NCBI GenBank assembly: GCA_030633795.1
Contig: DAOWCB010000005.1
Location: 1 to 17,307, forward strand
Direction of reading: 5' to 3'
DNA length: 17,307 nt
From: Candidatus Aminicenantota bacterium
Lineage (GTDB): Bacteria > Acidobacteriota > Aminicenantia > Aminicenantales > Aminicenantaceae
Position 1 is the first letter of the stretch. Each line of letters starts with the position of its first letter. A program made the position numbers and the translations under genes. The notes under the pieces were generated by a model. That model searched no databases and was not told the DNA's origin. It saw only the letters and a program-made list of their open reading frames with translations. Positions 1-6,404 of this stretch are shown in pieces.

Positions 1-51
1 CGATAAAAAATGCGACACTTACCTCAAATAAAATTTTCTGAATAATCCAGG
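1..51. repeat. Probable end of a dispersed repeat element, running off the left edge
   Basis: Positions 39-51 read TGAATAATCCAGG, identical to the inner 13 bases of the right terminal repeat of the element at 957-1221 and, inverted, a 12 of 13 match to its left end. Positions 3-13 (ATAAAAAATGC) also match 973-983 just inside the left end of that element. This is most simply the terminus of a related element whose body lies outside the window, or a solitary end. The family cannot be named from this much sequence. Confidence 0.5.
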
Positions 52-87
52 TTGGGATTGTGATGAGATTAGAAAATTTGTTCTTAT

Positions 88-960
88 ATGTTTTATTCGG
101 ATAAAATAGATGAGATGAAAAAAGTGATCAGCGCTTCCCGAAGAACAGACTTGGTAGCCTTCTTTCCTGAATGGTTTGCTTCTGTCCTCAAAAAGGGGGA
201 AGCGGAGGTTCCTGGACCCTCAGGATACAAATACACAGTGAATTTGAATCCGGATGTCGTTCATACTGTTGTCCTTTGGTCGAAAAATTTTACCAATGTG
301 ATCGAAAACCATGCCGGCTTAAAGGATGTGCTCCAAAAATACGCCCAGCTATATTGCCACTTCACGATCACCGGTTTAGGAGGCACTTTCATCGAGAGAA
401 GCGTGCCTGCTTACCGAACATCTCTTTTGCAACTGGGAGATTTGGTGGACATCGTGAGGATGCCAGAAAGAGTCACCGTACGTTTTGATCCTATTGTTTA
501 TTGGAAGGAGGGAGATAGTATTTGCTCAAATCTCCAGATATTTGAAAAAATGGCTCCGTCGCTCCAAAAAAAAGGGATTAAAAATGTCCGGATAAGTTTT
601 GCCCAATGGTACAGGAAAGCTGTTAAGCGGGCGTCAATACATGGTTTTCAGTACATCGATCCTCCGAACGAGCAAAAATTGGAGGATGCCCGCTCTGTTG
701 TTCGGGTGGCCCAAGAGTGGGGACTCGATCTGTTCTCTTGCAGTCAGGACTTTCTCACCGAAATCCCTGAAATCCACCCCTCTTCCTGTATCGATGGCTT
801 TTTTCTCCACAGTATTCATCCAGACAAGGAGGCACTCTCAACAAAAAAGGATAAGACACAGAGAGCTGAATGCCGCTGCACAGAGTCAGTCGATATCGGG
901 AGTTACGCCCAGTTCTGTCCCCACTGCTGCATATATTGTTACGCCAATCCCAAGACTTAG
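88..960 (+). CDS. DUF1848 family protein, probable Fe-S / radical-SAM-like protein
   Basis: The 290-residue product shows the hallmarks of DUF1848: an N-terminal ISASRRTDLVAFFPEWF stretch (about residues 14-30), the VVLWSKN motif (about 62-68), a central VTVRFDPIVYW stretch, and a C-terminal cysteine cluster CRC...SVDIGSY...CPHCCIYCYAN. In the family this cluster resembles the Fe-S cysteines of radical SAM enzymes. No substrate is known to me, so no reaction is assigned. Family members usually begin within a few residues of ISASRRTD, so the ATG at 115 (281 residues) may be the true start; neither ATG has a convincing Shine-Dalgarno. The protein stops three residues after YCYAN, earlier than I expect for the family, and its TAG stop lies inside the terminal repeat of the element that follows. 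It is the only plus-strand gene in the left half of the window. Confidence 0.88.
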   Translation: MFYSDKIDEMKKVISASRRTDLVAFFPEWFASVLKKGEAEVPGPSGYKYTVNLNPDVVHTVVLWSKNFTNVIENHAGLKDVLQKYAQLYCHFTITGLGGTFIERSVPAYRTSLLQLGDLVDIVRMPERVTVRFDPIVYWKEGDSICSNLQIFEKMAPSLQKKGIKNVRISFAQWYRKAVKRASIHGFQYIDPPNEQKLEDARSVVRVAQEWGLDLFSCSQDFLTEIPEIHPSSCIDGFFLHSIHPDKEALSTKKDKTQRAECRCTESVDIGSYAQFCPHCCIYCYANPKT

Positions 961-1221
961 CCTGAATTATTCATAAAAAATGCCAATGATTTTTTGCTTC
1001 AGCAATATCAGAAAATAGCCAAGATATTGCTGGAAATACATTAAAGAGGAATCTTTTTATATTCATTGGCATTTTTTACCCTGCGGGCGAGCCGATCTCA
1101 CTACATCGGCTTCGTTGTAGCCCATTCACGGTATACAAATACAACCAAGTGGGCCACTGCCTTGCCAACAATAATGCTAGGGTGGGGTGGAGGGTCTCAA
1201 CTCGTGAATAATCCAGGCTAA
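957..1221. repeat. Palindrome-ended repeat element with 17-bp terminal inverted repeats (MITE/IS-remnant-like)
   Basis: The left end TTAGCCTGAATTATTCA (957-973) and the right end TGAATAATCCAGGCTAA (1205-1221) are inverted repeats with one mismatch in 17. Inside are a second, 16-bp perfect inverted repeat (974-989 with 1063-1078), a nested 10-bp hairpin, and a stem AGCCGAT/ATCGGCT (1090-1096 with 1105-1111). No convincing gene lies inside; the only open frame has no recognisable protein. No clear target-site duplication is seen. The structure suggests a non-autonomous mobile element or the remnant of an insertion sequence. Both flanking convergent genes end with a TAG contributed by its ends, so it also marks the boundary between the two transcription units. 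Confidence 0.65.
974..1078. repeat. Nested hairpin inside the repeat element
   Basis: The outer arms TAAAAAATGCCAATGA (974-989) and TCATTGGCATTTTTTA (1063-1078) are perfectly complementary. Between them, CAGCAATATC (1000-1009) pairs with GATATTGCTG (1023-1032) around a 13-base loop. As RNA either strand would form a long branched or cruciform-like structure ending in a T-run, so it could terminate transcription from both sides. That function is inference. Confidence 0.6.
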
Positions 1222-1958
1222 ATTCCGACGGCCAATCTTTCTGCCAGTGCAGGGGGTAAACTTGCATCTATAATTCTTTTTTGGGCTTTTTCGATATTGT
1301 ATGGGAAGCGGTAGAACTCAATTTTTTTCGCATTGGAGTCGTAAATAGCACAGGCAGCCATCGGGTTTCTGTCGCGAGGCTGTCCGATCGAACCCGGATT
1401 GATCAGATATCGTACGCCTTTTTCGATTTTTATCTCGTTGACATCGCCTGTCAGGAACGTACCCTCGACGATATGGTCTTTTTCTTCATAAACAAACGGA
1501 AAGTGGGTGTGTCCGAAAAAGCAGATCTGGACAGGAATATGGAGGAAAGCTTCAGAGGCGTCGAATTCTCCGAAGATGTAATGATCTTCATCGAATGGAG
1601 CCCCATGGCAGATCATGATGTCCTTGTTGACGATCATCGGTCCCTGCTTCAGTTTGTAGAGGTAACTCATGTTCTTTTTGGTGATGTGATCTCTTGTCCA
1701 GTGAATGGCCGAGGCAGCTATCGGGTTGAATGTCTGTACCGTGTCAAGCCCGCAGACGGCTTTGTCGTGGTTCCCTCTGATCGTGGATATAGGCTTGAGG
1801 AGGCGGATTCTCTGGATGATCTCATTCGGGGAAGCGCCGTAGCCGACCAAGTCTCCAAGAAAGAGGTAATGGTCGATTTTGCGTTTTTGTACAAACTTTA
1901 GGAAAGCCAATAAGGCTTCCATGTTTCCGTGAATATCCGTAAAAATGAGATACCTCAT
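1218..1958 (-). CDS. Calcineurin-like metallophosphoesterase (YfcE/MJ0936-type phosphodiesterase)
   Basis: The 246-residue product has the full set of metal-binding motifs of small bacterial and archaeal phosphodiesterases: DIHGN (D8, H10), GDLVGYG (D36), GNHD (62-65), CHGAP (H118), GHTH (H150, H152) and NPGSIGQPRD (187-196). It is expected to hydrolyse phosphodiester bonds using two divalent metals in the cytoplasm; the natural substrate is unknown. The start ATG lies 2 bases after the lipA stop codon, with AAGGA about 10 bases upstream, so it is translated as the last gene of the rpsU-lipA group. The stop TAG is part of the terminal repeat of the adjoining element, so the extreme C-terminus may have been changed by its insertion. 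No signal peptide is seen. Confidence 0.92.
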   Translation of the reverse strand: MRYLIFTDIHGNMEALLAFLKFVQKRKIDHYLFLGDLVGYGASPNEIIQRIRLLKPISTIRGNHDKAVCGLDTVQTFNPIAASAIHWTRDHITKKNMSYLYKLKQGPMIVNKDIMICHGAPFDEDHYIFGEFDASEAFLHIPVQICFFGHTHFPFVYEEKDHIVEGTFLTGDVNEIKIEKGVRYLINPGSIGQPRDRNPMAACAIYDSNAKKIEFYRFPYNIEKAQKRIIDASLPPALAERLAVGI

Positions 1959-1960
1959 GA

Positions 1961-2848
1961 CTAATGAATCCTTGTCTCGAGAAACGATGTGTACATCCTA
2001 TGGGCCCTATAGGAGCTTCGCACCAGAGGGCCTGCTTCGACTTCCTCGAATCCAAAATCCAGAGCGATTTTTCTTAATTGCTCGAATTCCAACGGGGAAT
2101 AGTATTTTATCACAGGAGCATTATTTCTAGAAGGTTGAAGATATTGCCCAATGGTTAGCAGATTGCATCTTATCCTGCGGAGGTCGGAAACGGTGTGAAG
2201 GATGTCTTCTGATGATTCGCCCATGCCTATCATCATCCCTGATTTGGTGATGGCGCCGAATTCTTTAGCCCGCTCCAACACTTTAAGGGAACCTCTGTAG
2301 TTTTCGTTGAGTCTGTTGATAGCTGGATACAAGGACTCGGGGACTTCAACATTGTGGTTAAAAATGTCGGGCTTGGCAGCCACCACTGTCATCAATGCTT
2401 CGTCGTCTCCGTTGAAATCCGGGGTCAAGACCTCGATTTTTACCAAGGGGATTTTTAACCTGATAGCTTTTATGGTTTTGACGAAAAGAAACGCTCCTCC
2501 GTCAGAGAGATCATCACGGGTAACAGATGTGATCACTACATAAAGAAGGCCCATAGAGGAGGCGGCTTCGGCTACTCGGGAAGCTTCATCTTCAGAGTAA
2601 GGGGAAGGGGTGCCTTTTTTCACAGCACAAAAAGTGCAGTTGCGGGTGCATGTGTCGCCCAAGATCAGGAAAGTGGCCGTGCGGTGTGTCCAGCACTCCG
2701 AAATGTTCGGGCACTTGGCGCTTTGGCATATGGTGTGGATGTTGTGCTCTTTGAGAAGATTGGAGACCTGGAAAAAGTTTTGATGAGAGGGGAATTTGAC
2801 CTTGAGCCATGATGGCTTTTTTTTGATCTGTAATTCTGATGAAGACAA
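1961..2848 (-). CDS. lipA: Lipoyl synthase
   Basis: LipA is a radical SAM enzyme that inserts two sulfurs into the octanoyl group on lipoyl domains of 2-oxoacid dehydrogenases and the glycine cleavage H protein. The 295-residue product has the auxiliary-cluster cysteines C41, C46 and C52 (CxxxxCxxxxxC), the radical SAM motif CTRNCTFC (C67, C71, C74), and the C-terminal RSSY (277-280) that ligates the auxiliary cluster. Length is normal. Translation appears to begin at a TTG: in-frame stops lie close upstream, no ATG is available before the conserved region, and the Shine-Dalgarno is weak. It follows rpsU by 95 bases and precedes the metallophosphoesterase by 2 bases. No lipB or lplA is visible here, so octanoyl transfer must be encoded elsewhere. 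Confidence 0.97.
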   Translation of the reverse strand: MSSSELQIKKKPSWLKVKFPSHQNFFQVSNLLKEHNIHTICQSAKCPNISECWTHRTATFLILGDTCTRNCTFCAVKKGTPSPYSEDEASRVAEAASSMGLLYVVITSVTRDDLSDGGAFLFVKTIKAIRLKIPLVKIEVLTPDFNGDDEALMTVVAAKPDIFNHNVEVPESLYPAINRLNENYRGSLKVLERAKEFGAITKSGMMIGMGESSEDILHTVSDLRRIRCNLLTIGQYLQPSRNNAPVIKYYSPLEFEQLRKIALDFGFEEVEAGPLVRSSYRAHRMYTSFLETRIH

Positions 2849-2918
2849 AATTCTACTTTTTAATGCACAAATTAATTTTGATTATCTTTCTACCGCTTTT
2901 TCTAATAAGGAAAGAGAT

Positions 2919-2954
2919 AATATTATTAAATTTTTTATAAGGATTAATAATATT
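2919..2954 (-). other. AT-only hairpin at the 3' end of rpsU
   Basis: AATATTATTAA (2919-2929) and TTAATAATATT (2944-2954) form a perfect 11-bp inverted repeat with a 14-base loop. The right arm overlaps the last codons and the TAA stop of rpsU. Because the stem is all A/T and no clean T-run follows, it is a poor intrinsic terminator. It could be an RNA-processing or attenuation site between rpsU and lipA. Confidence 0.4.
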
Positions 2955-3153
2955 CGAATTCCCGTTCTCTTTTCAGGCGTCTTCTCATGCGTTTGCGAGC
3001 TTGGGCATCCTTCATCCGTCTTTTTTCACCAGGTTTGTAATAGACTGAGTGCTTCTTGATCTCTTTAATAATGGCTTCCTGCTGGACTTTTCGCTTAAAT
3101 CGTTTCAGCGCGCTCTCTAGCGATTCGCTATCTCCAACAACAACAAATGCCAA
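2944..3153 (-). CDS. rpsU: 30S ribosomal protein S21 (bS21)
   Basis: The 69-residue, very basic product matches bS21: an N-terminal VVVGDSESLESALKRFKRKVQQ (about residues 4-25), then KEIKKHSVYYKPGEKRRMKDAQARKRMRRR (about 31-60). The protein sits on the small-subunit platform near the 16S 3' end and aids initiation on structured mRNA. Translation starts at TTG, preceded by an 11-base perfect match to the anti-Shine-Dalgarno, which fixes the start. It has its own consensus-like promoter. It lies between a lipoprotein amidohydrolase gene and lipA on the same strand; lipA may be co-transcribed from the rpsU promoter. Confidence 0.96.
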   Translation of the reverse strand: MAFVVVGDSESLESALKRFKRKVQQEAIIKEIKKHSVYYKPGEKRRMKDAQARKRMRRRLKREREFEYY

Positions 3154-3158
3154 AGGAA

Positions 3159-3169
3159 ATCACCTCCTT
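3159..3169 (-). promoter_or_regulatory. Perfect 11-base Shine-Dalgarno of rpsU
   Basis: On the minus strand this reads AAGGAGGTGAT, complementary over 11 bases to the usual 16S rRNA 3' tail. It lies 5 bases before the TTG start of rpsU (9 bases from the GGAGG core). No other gene in the window has so extended a match. Confidence 0.85.
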
Positions 3170-3184
3170 ATAAGATGATGGCAG

Positions 3185-3213
3185 AGTTTAGCGGATTCCC
3201 AGGGGATTGTCAA
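3185..3213 (-). promoter_or_regulatory. Sigma-70-type promoter of rpsU
   Basis: On the minus strand, a perfect -35 TTGACA (3208-3213) is followed after 17 bases by TAAACT (3185-3190) as -10. Transcription would start near 3178, giving a short leader that contains the Shine-Dalgarno. This separates rpsU from the amidohydrolase upstream. Confidence 0.7.
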
Positions 3214-3216
3214 GCG

Positions 3217-3236
3217 CCTACCCAAGCCTACCCAAG
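3217..3236. repeat. 10-bp tandem duplication upstream of the rpsU promoter
   Basis: CCTACCCAAG occurs twice in direct succession (3217-3226 and 3227-3236), 3 bases upstream of the rpsU -35 box. It may be a regulator site or simply replication slippage. Confidence 0.6.
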
Positions 3237-3251
3237 CAAGACAGGAAAAAA

Positions 3252-3263
3252 GGGGACGGTTCT
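3252..3263. repeat. Short dispersed repeat GGGGACGGTTCT
   Basis: GGGGACGGTTCT here is the exact inverted copy of AGAACCGTCCCC at 9910-9921. It overlaps the TAG stop of the amidohydrolase gene. It belongs with the GGGGACA-type sequences near 5844-5916 as a REP-like intergenic family (inference). Confidence 0.5.
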
Positions 3264-4950
3264 ATTTTTTCCGGTAGCGGATTTGGCCGCCGACAATGGT
3301 GTAGATTGTTTTGGCTGTGAGGATCTCTTTTGGGGCAATTTCCAGGATGTCTTTATCCAGAACAGTGAAATCCGCATATTTGCCTATTTCGATCGAGCCT
3401 AAAAAATCTTCCTGAAAGGCCGAATAAGCAGCCCAAATGGTGAAGCCTTTGATGGCTTCTTCGATCGTCATTCGCTGTTCGGGATGCCATCCGCCTTCGG
3501 GCCAACCCTCGGGATCCTGCCTGGTCACAGCCGCATAAATCCCCAATAGGGGATTGTTCGACTCGACTGGGAAATCAGATCCACTGGGTATGACCAGGCC
3601 GGCATCGATAAACCACCGCCAGGCATAGGCTCCTTTGGTCCGTTCTGTTCCGATTCTGTCTTCCACAAAGTACATATCCGAGGTGCAGTGGGTGGGCTGC
3701 ATCGCAGGAATGATTCCGAGAGAAACGAACTTTTCGATATCCTGCGGTTCGACAATCTGGGCATGTTCGATACGGAAACGGTGATCTGGTTTGGGATTCT
3801 CTTGCAGGGCCTTTTCGTAGGCATCGAGGCAGAGGCGGTTTCCCCGGATTCCGATGCAGTGGGTGTTCACACCCATGTCGGCTTCCAGGGCAGCTTTAGA
3901 AATGGCGGTGATGTATTCGTGTGTGATCCTGAGCAGGCCATTGTTGTCTGGATCGTCCTCATAAGGGGCAAAAAAAGCAGCCCCTCTTGAACCGAGGGCT
4001 CCATCCAAAAATAGTTTGATACTCCGGACCGAAAGCATGTGATGGCCGTACTGTTCGATGCGGTGTTTCTTGAAATAGGCTGCCAAATCCATGTCCAATG
4101 GAAGGTCTTTCTCTTCCCCCAGCATGGCATAAACGCGCATGTTTAGTTGGTTGTTATCTATGAGGTTTCTGTATAGATCGATATGTTGGGGCCCGATTCC
4201 TGCCTCATGGACACCAGTCAGGCCGACCGAAAGGCAGCTTCTGACAGCTTTGAGAAATTTTTGTTTGAATTGTTCATCGGAGTCCAGAGGGATGTTATCC
4301 AATACTAGGTTCATGGCTCTGTTGACAAGAACTCCTGTGGGTTCGCCGTTCCCTTTGCGGATGATGAATCCACCCACCGGATCGAGGGTATCCTTTGTGA
4401 TGCCTGCAAGTTCCAGGGCTTTTTGATTAGCAAAGGCGGCGTTTCCGTCGATTCTTGACAGGAAGACGGGATTGTCGGGAGTAACTTCACTCAGAGGATC
4501 ATGCACGGGAAAATCCTTATTCTCCCAATCGTTTTGATCCCATCGTCCGCCGACGATCCATTCTCCAGGCTCTGTAGATTGGACTCTTATCGCAACGGTG
4601 TCGATGATTTCCTGGTAACTTGTGGTTCCTGTGACGTTTAAGGATGTGAGCTCTGCGCCAAGGCTGTGAAGATGAGCGTGGGCGTCTATCAGGCCTGGAA
4701 GAACGAGCTGTCCTTCCAAGTCGATCACCATTGTGCTGGGAAGGATGTATTTTTCGACATCTTGGTTGCTGCCGACGAAAACGATTTTGTCCCCACGGAC
4801 AGCCACCGCTTCATGCACAGAAAATTCCTCGTCCACCGTCACCACTTTCCCTCCGTGCAGAACCAAATCAGCCGGTGCCGGTCTCCCGCAGGAAATGATA
4901 GCGGCCAGACTGATGATAACTAGAAAATACAAACATTTTTTATATTTCAT
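3262..4950 (-). CDS. Lipoprotein amidohydrolase, YtcJ-like (Amidohydro_3 family)
   Basis: The 562-residue product begins with a lipoprotein signal: lysines at 2-5, a hydrophobic stretch (7-20) and lipobox I-I-S-C with C21 as the lipidated cysteine, so it is probably membrane-tethered outside the cytoplasm. The rest is an amidohydrolase TIM barrel. The HxH pair in DAHAHLH (H91, H93), K312 in SIKLFLDG, H364 in NTHCIG, H396 in RIEHAQ and D459 in SGSDFPVE are the expected metal and catalytic residues. Members hydrolyse amide or related C-N bonds, but the substrate cannot be told. A strong Shine-Dalgarno (AGGAGG) lies 9 bases before the ATG. The gene lies 165 bases downstream of the methyltransferase gene; the stop codon overlaps a short dispersed repeat. 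Confidence 0.92.
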   Translation of the reverse strand: MKYKKCLYFLVIISLAAIISCGRPAPADLVLHGGKVVTVDEEFSVHEAVAVRGDKIVFVGSNQDVEKYILPSTMVIDLEGQLVLPGLIDAHAHLHSLGAELTSLNVTGTTSYQEIIDTVAIRVQSTEPGEWIVGGRWDQNDWENKDFPVHDPLSEVTPDNPVFLSRIDGNAAFANQKALELAGITKDTLDPVGGFIIRKGNGEPTGVLVNRAMNLVLDNIPLDSDEQFKQKFLKAVRSCLSVGLTGVHEAGIGPQHIDLYRNLIDNNQLNMRVYAMLGEEKDLPLDMDLAAYFKKHRIEQYGHHMLSVRSIKLFLDGALGSRGAAFFAPYEDDPDNNGLLRITHEYITAISKAALEADMGVNTHCIGIRGNRLCLDAYEKALQENPKPDHRFRIEHAQIVEPQDIEKFVSLGIIPAMQPTHCTSDMYFVEDRIGTERTKGAYAWRWFIDAGLVIPSGSDFPVESNNPLLGIYAAVTRQDPEGWPEGGWHPEQRMTIEEAIKGFTIWAAYSAFQEDFLGSIEIGKYADFTVLDKDILEIAPKEILTAKTIYTIVGGQIRYRKK

Positions 4951-5072
4951 GATATTTCGCCTCCTATCGAAGGAAGGATTGCATATTCCATATCCCTAAT
5001 GAAAAATATATCTCTGAGCAAAAAAATTCAAGAGCAAAAAGACGATTTTATTTGCAATAATTCTGTGCCAAT

Positions 5073-5083
5073 AATTCGGTACC
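5073..5083. repeat. Short dispersed repeat AATTCGGTACC
   Basis: The same 11 bases (12 with the preceding T) recur at 5858-5868, and in both places they are followed by C-rich GACCCC/TCCCC and then TTAATTA. The two copies flank the methyltransferase gene. Confidence 0.5.
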
Positions 5084-5115
5084 GGGATACCCGACCCCTT
5101 AATTATGTTTTTAGA

Positions 5116-5787
5116 TTATTTAGATTTTTTATAGCTGATCGAAAGGCCACTCCCGCGGTTATCGACTGTGGTCTCCAGGTTTGGGAGGCTGAGCAAATAG
5201 TCCATGTAACTTCTGTTCCCTCCGCGGCCTCTTCTCCCCCGTCCCATTGACACATTGTGAGTGGTGTAGCAGCCACCGACCTCCAGCTTGGGGAGCACGG
5301 CAATCAGATAATTTTTGTACCAGCCCTTGTCCGCGTCGCTGAATACGAAGTCGAGGGATCCCTCCAGGGCGGGAACGATTGTGTGAGCATCCCCAAGGCG
5401 AGCATCGATGTATTCTGAAAGCCCTGCCGCTTCGAAGTTTTCCAGGGCTTCGCGGTGTCGCCGCTCATTGATTTCTATGGTGATCAGTTTGCCTCCGGTT
5501 TTGCTGATTGCCCATGCGATCCAGATCCCGGAGTGTCCGGTGGATGTCCCGATCTCGAGCGCTATGGTGTAATTATTCTTGAGAATGATGTCATGGAGAG
5601 TCTGCCCATCAACGGCCGGCACATTCATATTTCCCCACCCCCAGTCGTGAGAGTCGAGAAAATTTTTAACCTTATTGTCGAGGTCCTCCGTATCTGTCCT
5701 GACCGCGGCGCTCGAAAGGGGAATGATCAGAACCAAAGAGGCAGTCAGGAATAAGATCGGAATGAGCTGCTCTACGAATATCTTCAT
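5116..5787 (-). CDS. Class I SAM-dependent O-methyltransferase with N-terminal export signal
   Basis: The 223-residue product starts with a signal-peptide-like segment (hydrophobic 8-22, then PLSSAA, with possible cleavage near residue 28). A Rossmann methyltransferase follows: motif I LEIGTSTGHSG (77-87), acidic strand-2 end TIEIN (E105), LGDAH (132-135), and FSDADKGWYKNY (149-160), the signature of caffeoyl-CoA/catechol-type O-methyltransferases. Where those enzymes usually read DN(V/I)L after the next strand, this one has THNVS (176-180), so a usual metal ligand may be lost. A glycine/arginine insert (GRGRRGRGG, 182-190) follows. SAM is cytoplasmic, so an exported methyltransferase is puzzling; the segment could instead be an uncleaved membrane anchor. 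A strong Shine-Dalgarno (GGAGG) precedes the ATG by 6 bases. Substrate unknown. Confidence 0.85.
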   Translation of the reverse strand: MKIFVEQLIPILFLTASLVLIIPLSSAAVRTDTEDLDNKVKNFLDSHDWGWGNMNVPAVDGQTLHDIILKNNYTIALEIGTSTGHSGIWIAWAISKTGGKLITIEINERRHREALENFEAAGLSEYIDARLGDAHTIVPALEGSLDFVFSDADKGWYKNYLIAVLPKLEVGGCYTTHNVSMGRGRRGRGGNRSYMDYLLSLPNLETTVDNRGSGLSISYKKSK

Positions 5788-5843
5788 GTTTTCCTCCAGT
5801 CTTCATTTCTTTAGACTCTAAAAGACCAGAATTCTTCCGCTTA

Positions 5844-5880
5844 AATTCGGGGACATTAATTCGGTACCTGTCCCCGAATT
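5844..5880. repeat. REP-like inverted repeat (AATTCGGGGACA hairpin)
   Basis: AATTCGGGGACA (5844-5855) and TGTCCCCGAATT (5869-5880) are a perfect 12-bp inverted repeat around a 13-base loop that itself contains GGTACC. It lies between the DUF456 and methyltransferase genes. A GGGGACA hairpin of this type resembles REP elements moved by RAYT transposases (from memory); a terminator role is also possible. Confidence 0.6.
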
Positions 5881-5906
5881 AATTAAGAATTAAGTGATTG
5901 AGTATC

Positions 5907-5920
5907 CTGTCCCCAATTTA
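5907..5920. repeat. Partial GGGGACAG repeat at the DUF456 stop codon
   Basis: CCTGTCCCCAATTTA repeats the arm of the 5869-5880 inverted repeat with a small change, and overlaps the TAA stop of the DUF456 gene. It is a second, degenerate unit of the same short repeat family. Confidence 0.4.
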
Positions 5921-6394
5921 AATCAGGGCTTTGATGAAATAGAAGGTCATGATGCCGGCAAGGATCAGTTTCAGGAGCATGCCGACCATAACCCCGATAA
6001 AAACTCCCCATCCAGCCTTGAGCGCCTTCGACGCTTCTTTACCTGCGATGATTTCTCCAGAAATCGCTCCAAGGAAGGCACCGATGATTATGCCAAAAGG
6101 AGGAACGAAAATGATTCCCAAAAGCATGCCGATAATAGCGCCCCAGAAACCATACTTTGTGGCCCCGAATTTTTTCGCTCCCAATGCAGGCAGTAGATAA
6201 TCCAGCGCTTGAACAATAACAGTCAGGACTCCCAAAACAATCAGAAGTCTTACCGAAAAGGGTTCCCATTTTTTTACAATGGACAGACATATGAGAGCCA
6301 AAAAACTAAACGGAGGACCGGCTACTCCTGGAATTATGCAGCCGATGATTCCGATGATGATAAAGATGACGCCGAGAACTATCAAGAATTCCAA
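5918..6394 (-). CDS. DUF456 domain membrane protein
   Basis: The 158-residue protein is almost wholly hydrophobic, with about four or five membrane segments (roughly 3-24, 29-40, 48-68, 83-115, 128-156). It carries DUF456 signatures: IPGVAGPP (21-28) and GAKKFGATKYGFWGAIIGMLLG (72-93), then VPPFGIIIGAFLGAISGE. The family's function is unknown; it is an inner-membrane protein. Translation starts at TTG; the Shine-Dalgarno AGAGGA overlaps the stop codon of kinase K1, which ends only 10 bases upstream, so the two are very likely translationally coupled. That coupling to a signalling kinase is the best available clue to its role. Its own stop overlaps a REP-like sequence. Confidence 0.92.
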   Translation of the reverse strand: MEFLIVLGVIFIIIGIIGCIIPGVAGPPFSFLALICLSIVKKWEPFSVRLLIVLGVLTVIVQALDYLLPALGAKKFGATKYGFWGAIIGMLLGIIFVPPFGIIIGAFLGAISGEIIAGKEASKALKAGWGVFIGVMVGMLLKLILAGIMTFYFIKALI

Positions 6395-6404
6395 GGTTTG
6401 TCCT

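Noticed and set aside
957..1221. Target-site duplication around the repeat element
   Set aside because: TTAG and CTAA at the borders are inverted, not direct, copies and belong to the terminal repeats; the bases outside them do not match.
1076..1267. 63-residue minus-strand open frame across the repeat element
   Set aside because: It overlaps the metallophosphoesterase 3' end in another frame, has no recognisable domain and no Shine-Dalgarno, and spans repeat DNA; at most it is a relic of an element-encoded protein.
1281..1901. 206-residue plus-strand open frame
   Set aside because: It is fully antisense to the metallophosphoesterase, whose motifs are unmistakable; its translation shows no family features.
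4999..5040. Possible promoter TTGAAT...TATATT upstream of the amidohydrolase
   Set aside because: The spacing is only 15 bases and the region is a plain A/T tract; the match is not better than expected by chance.
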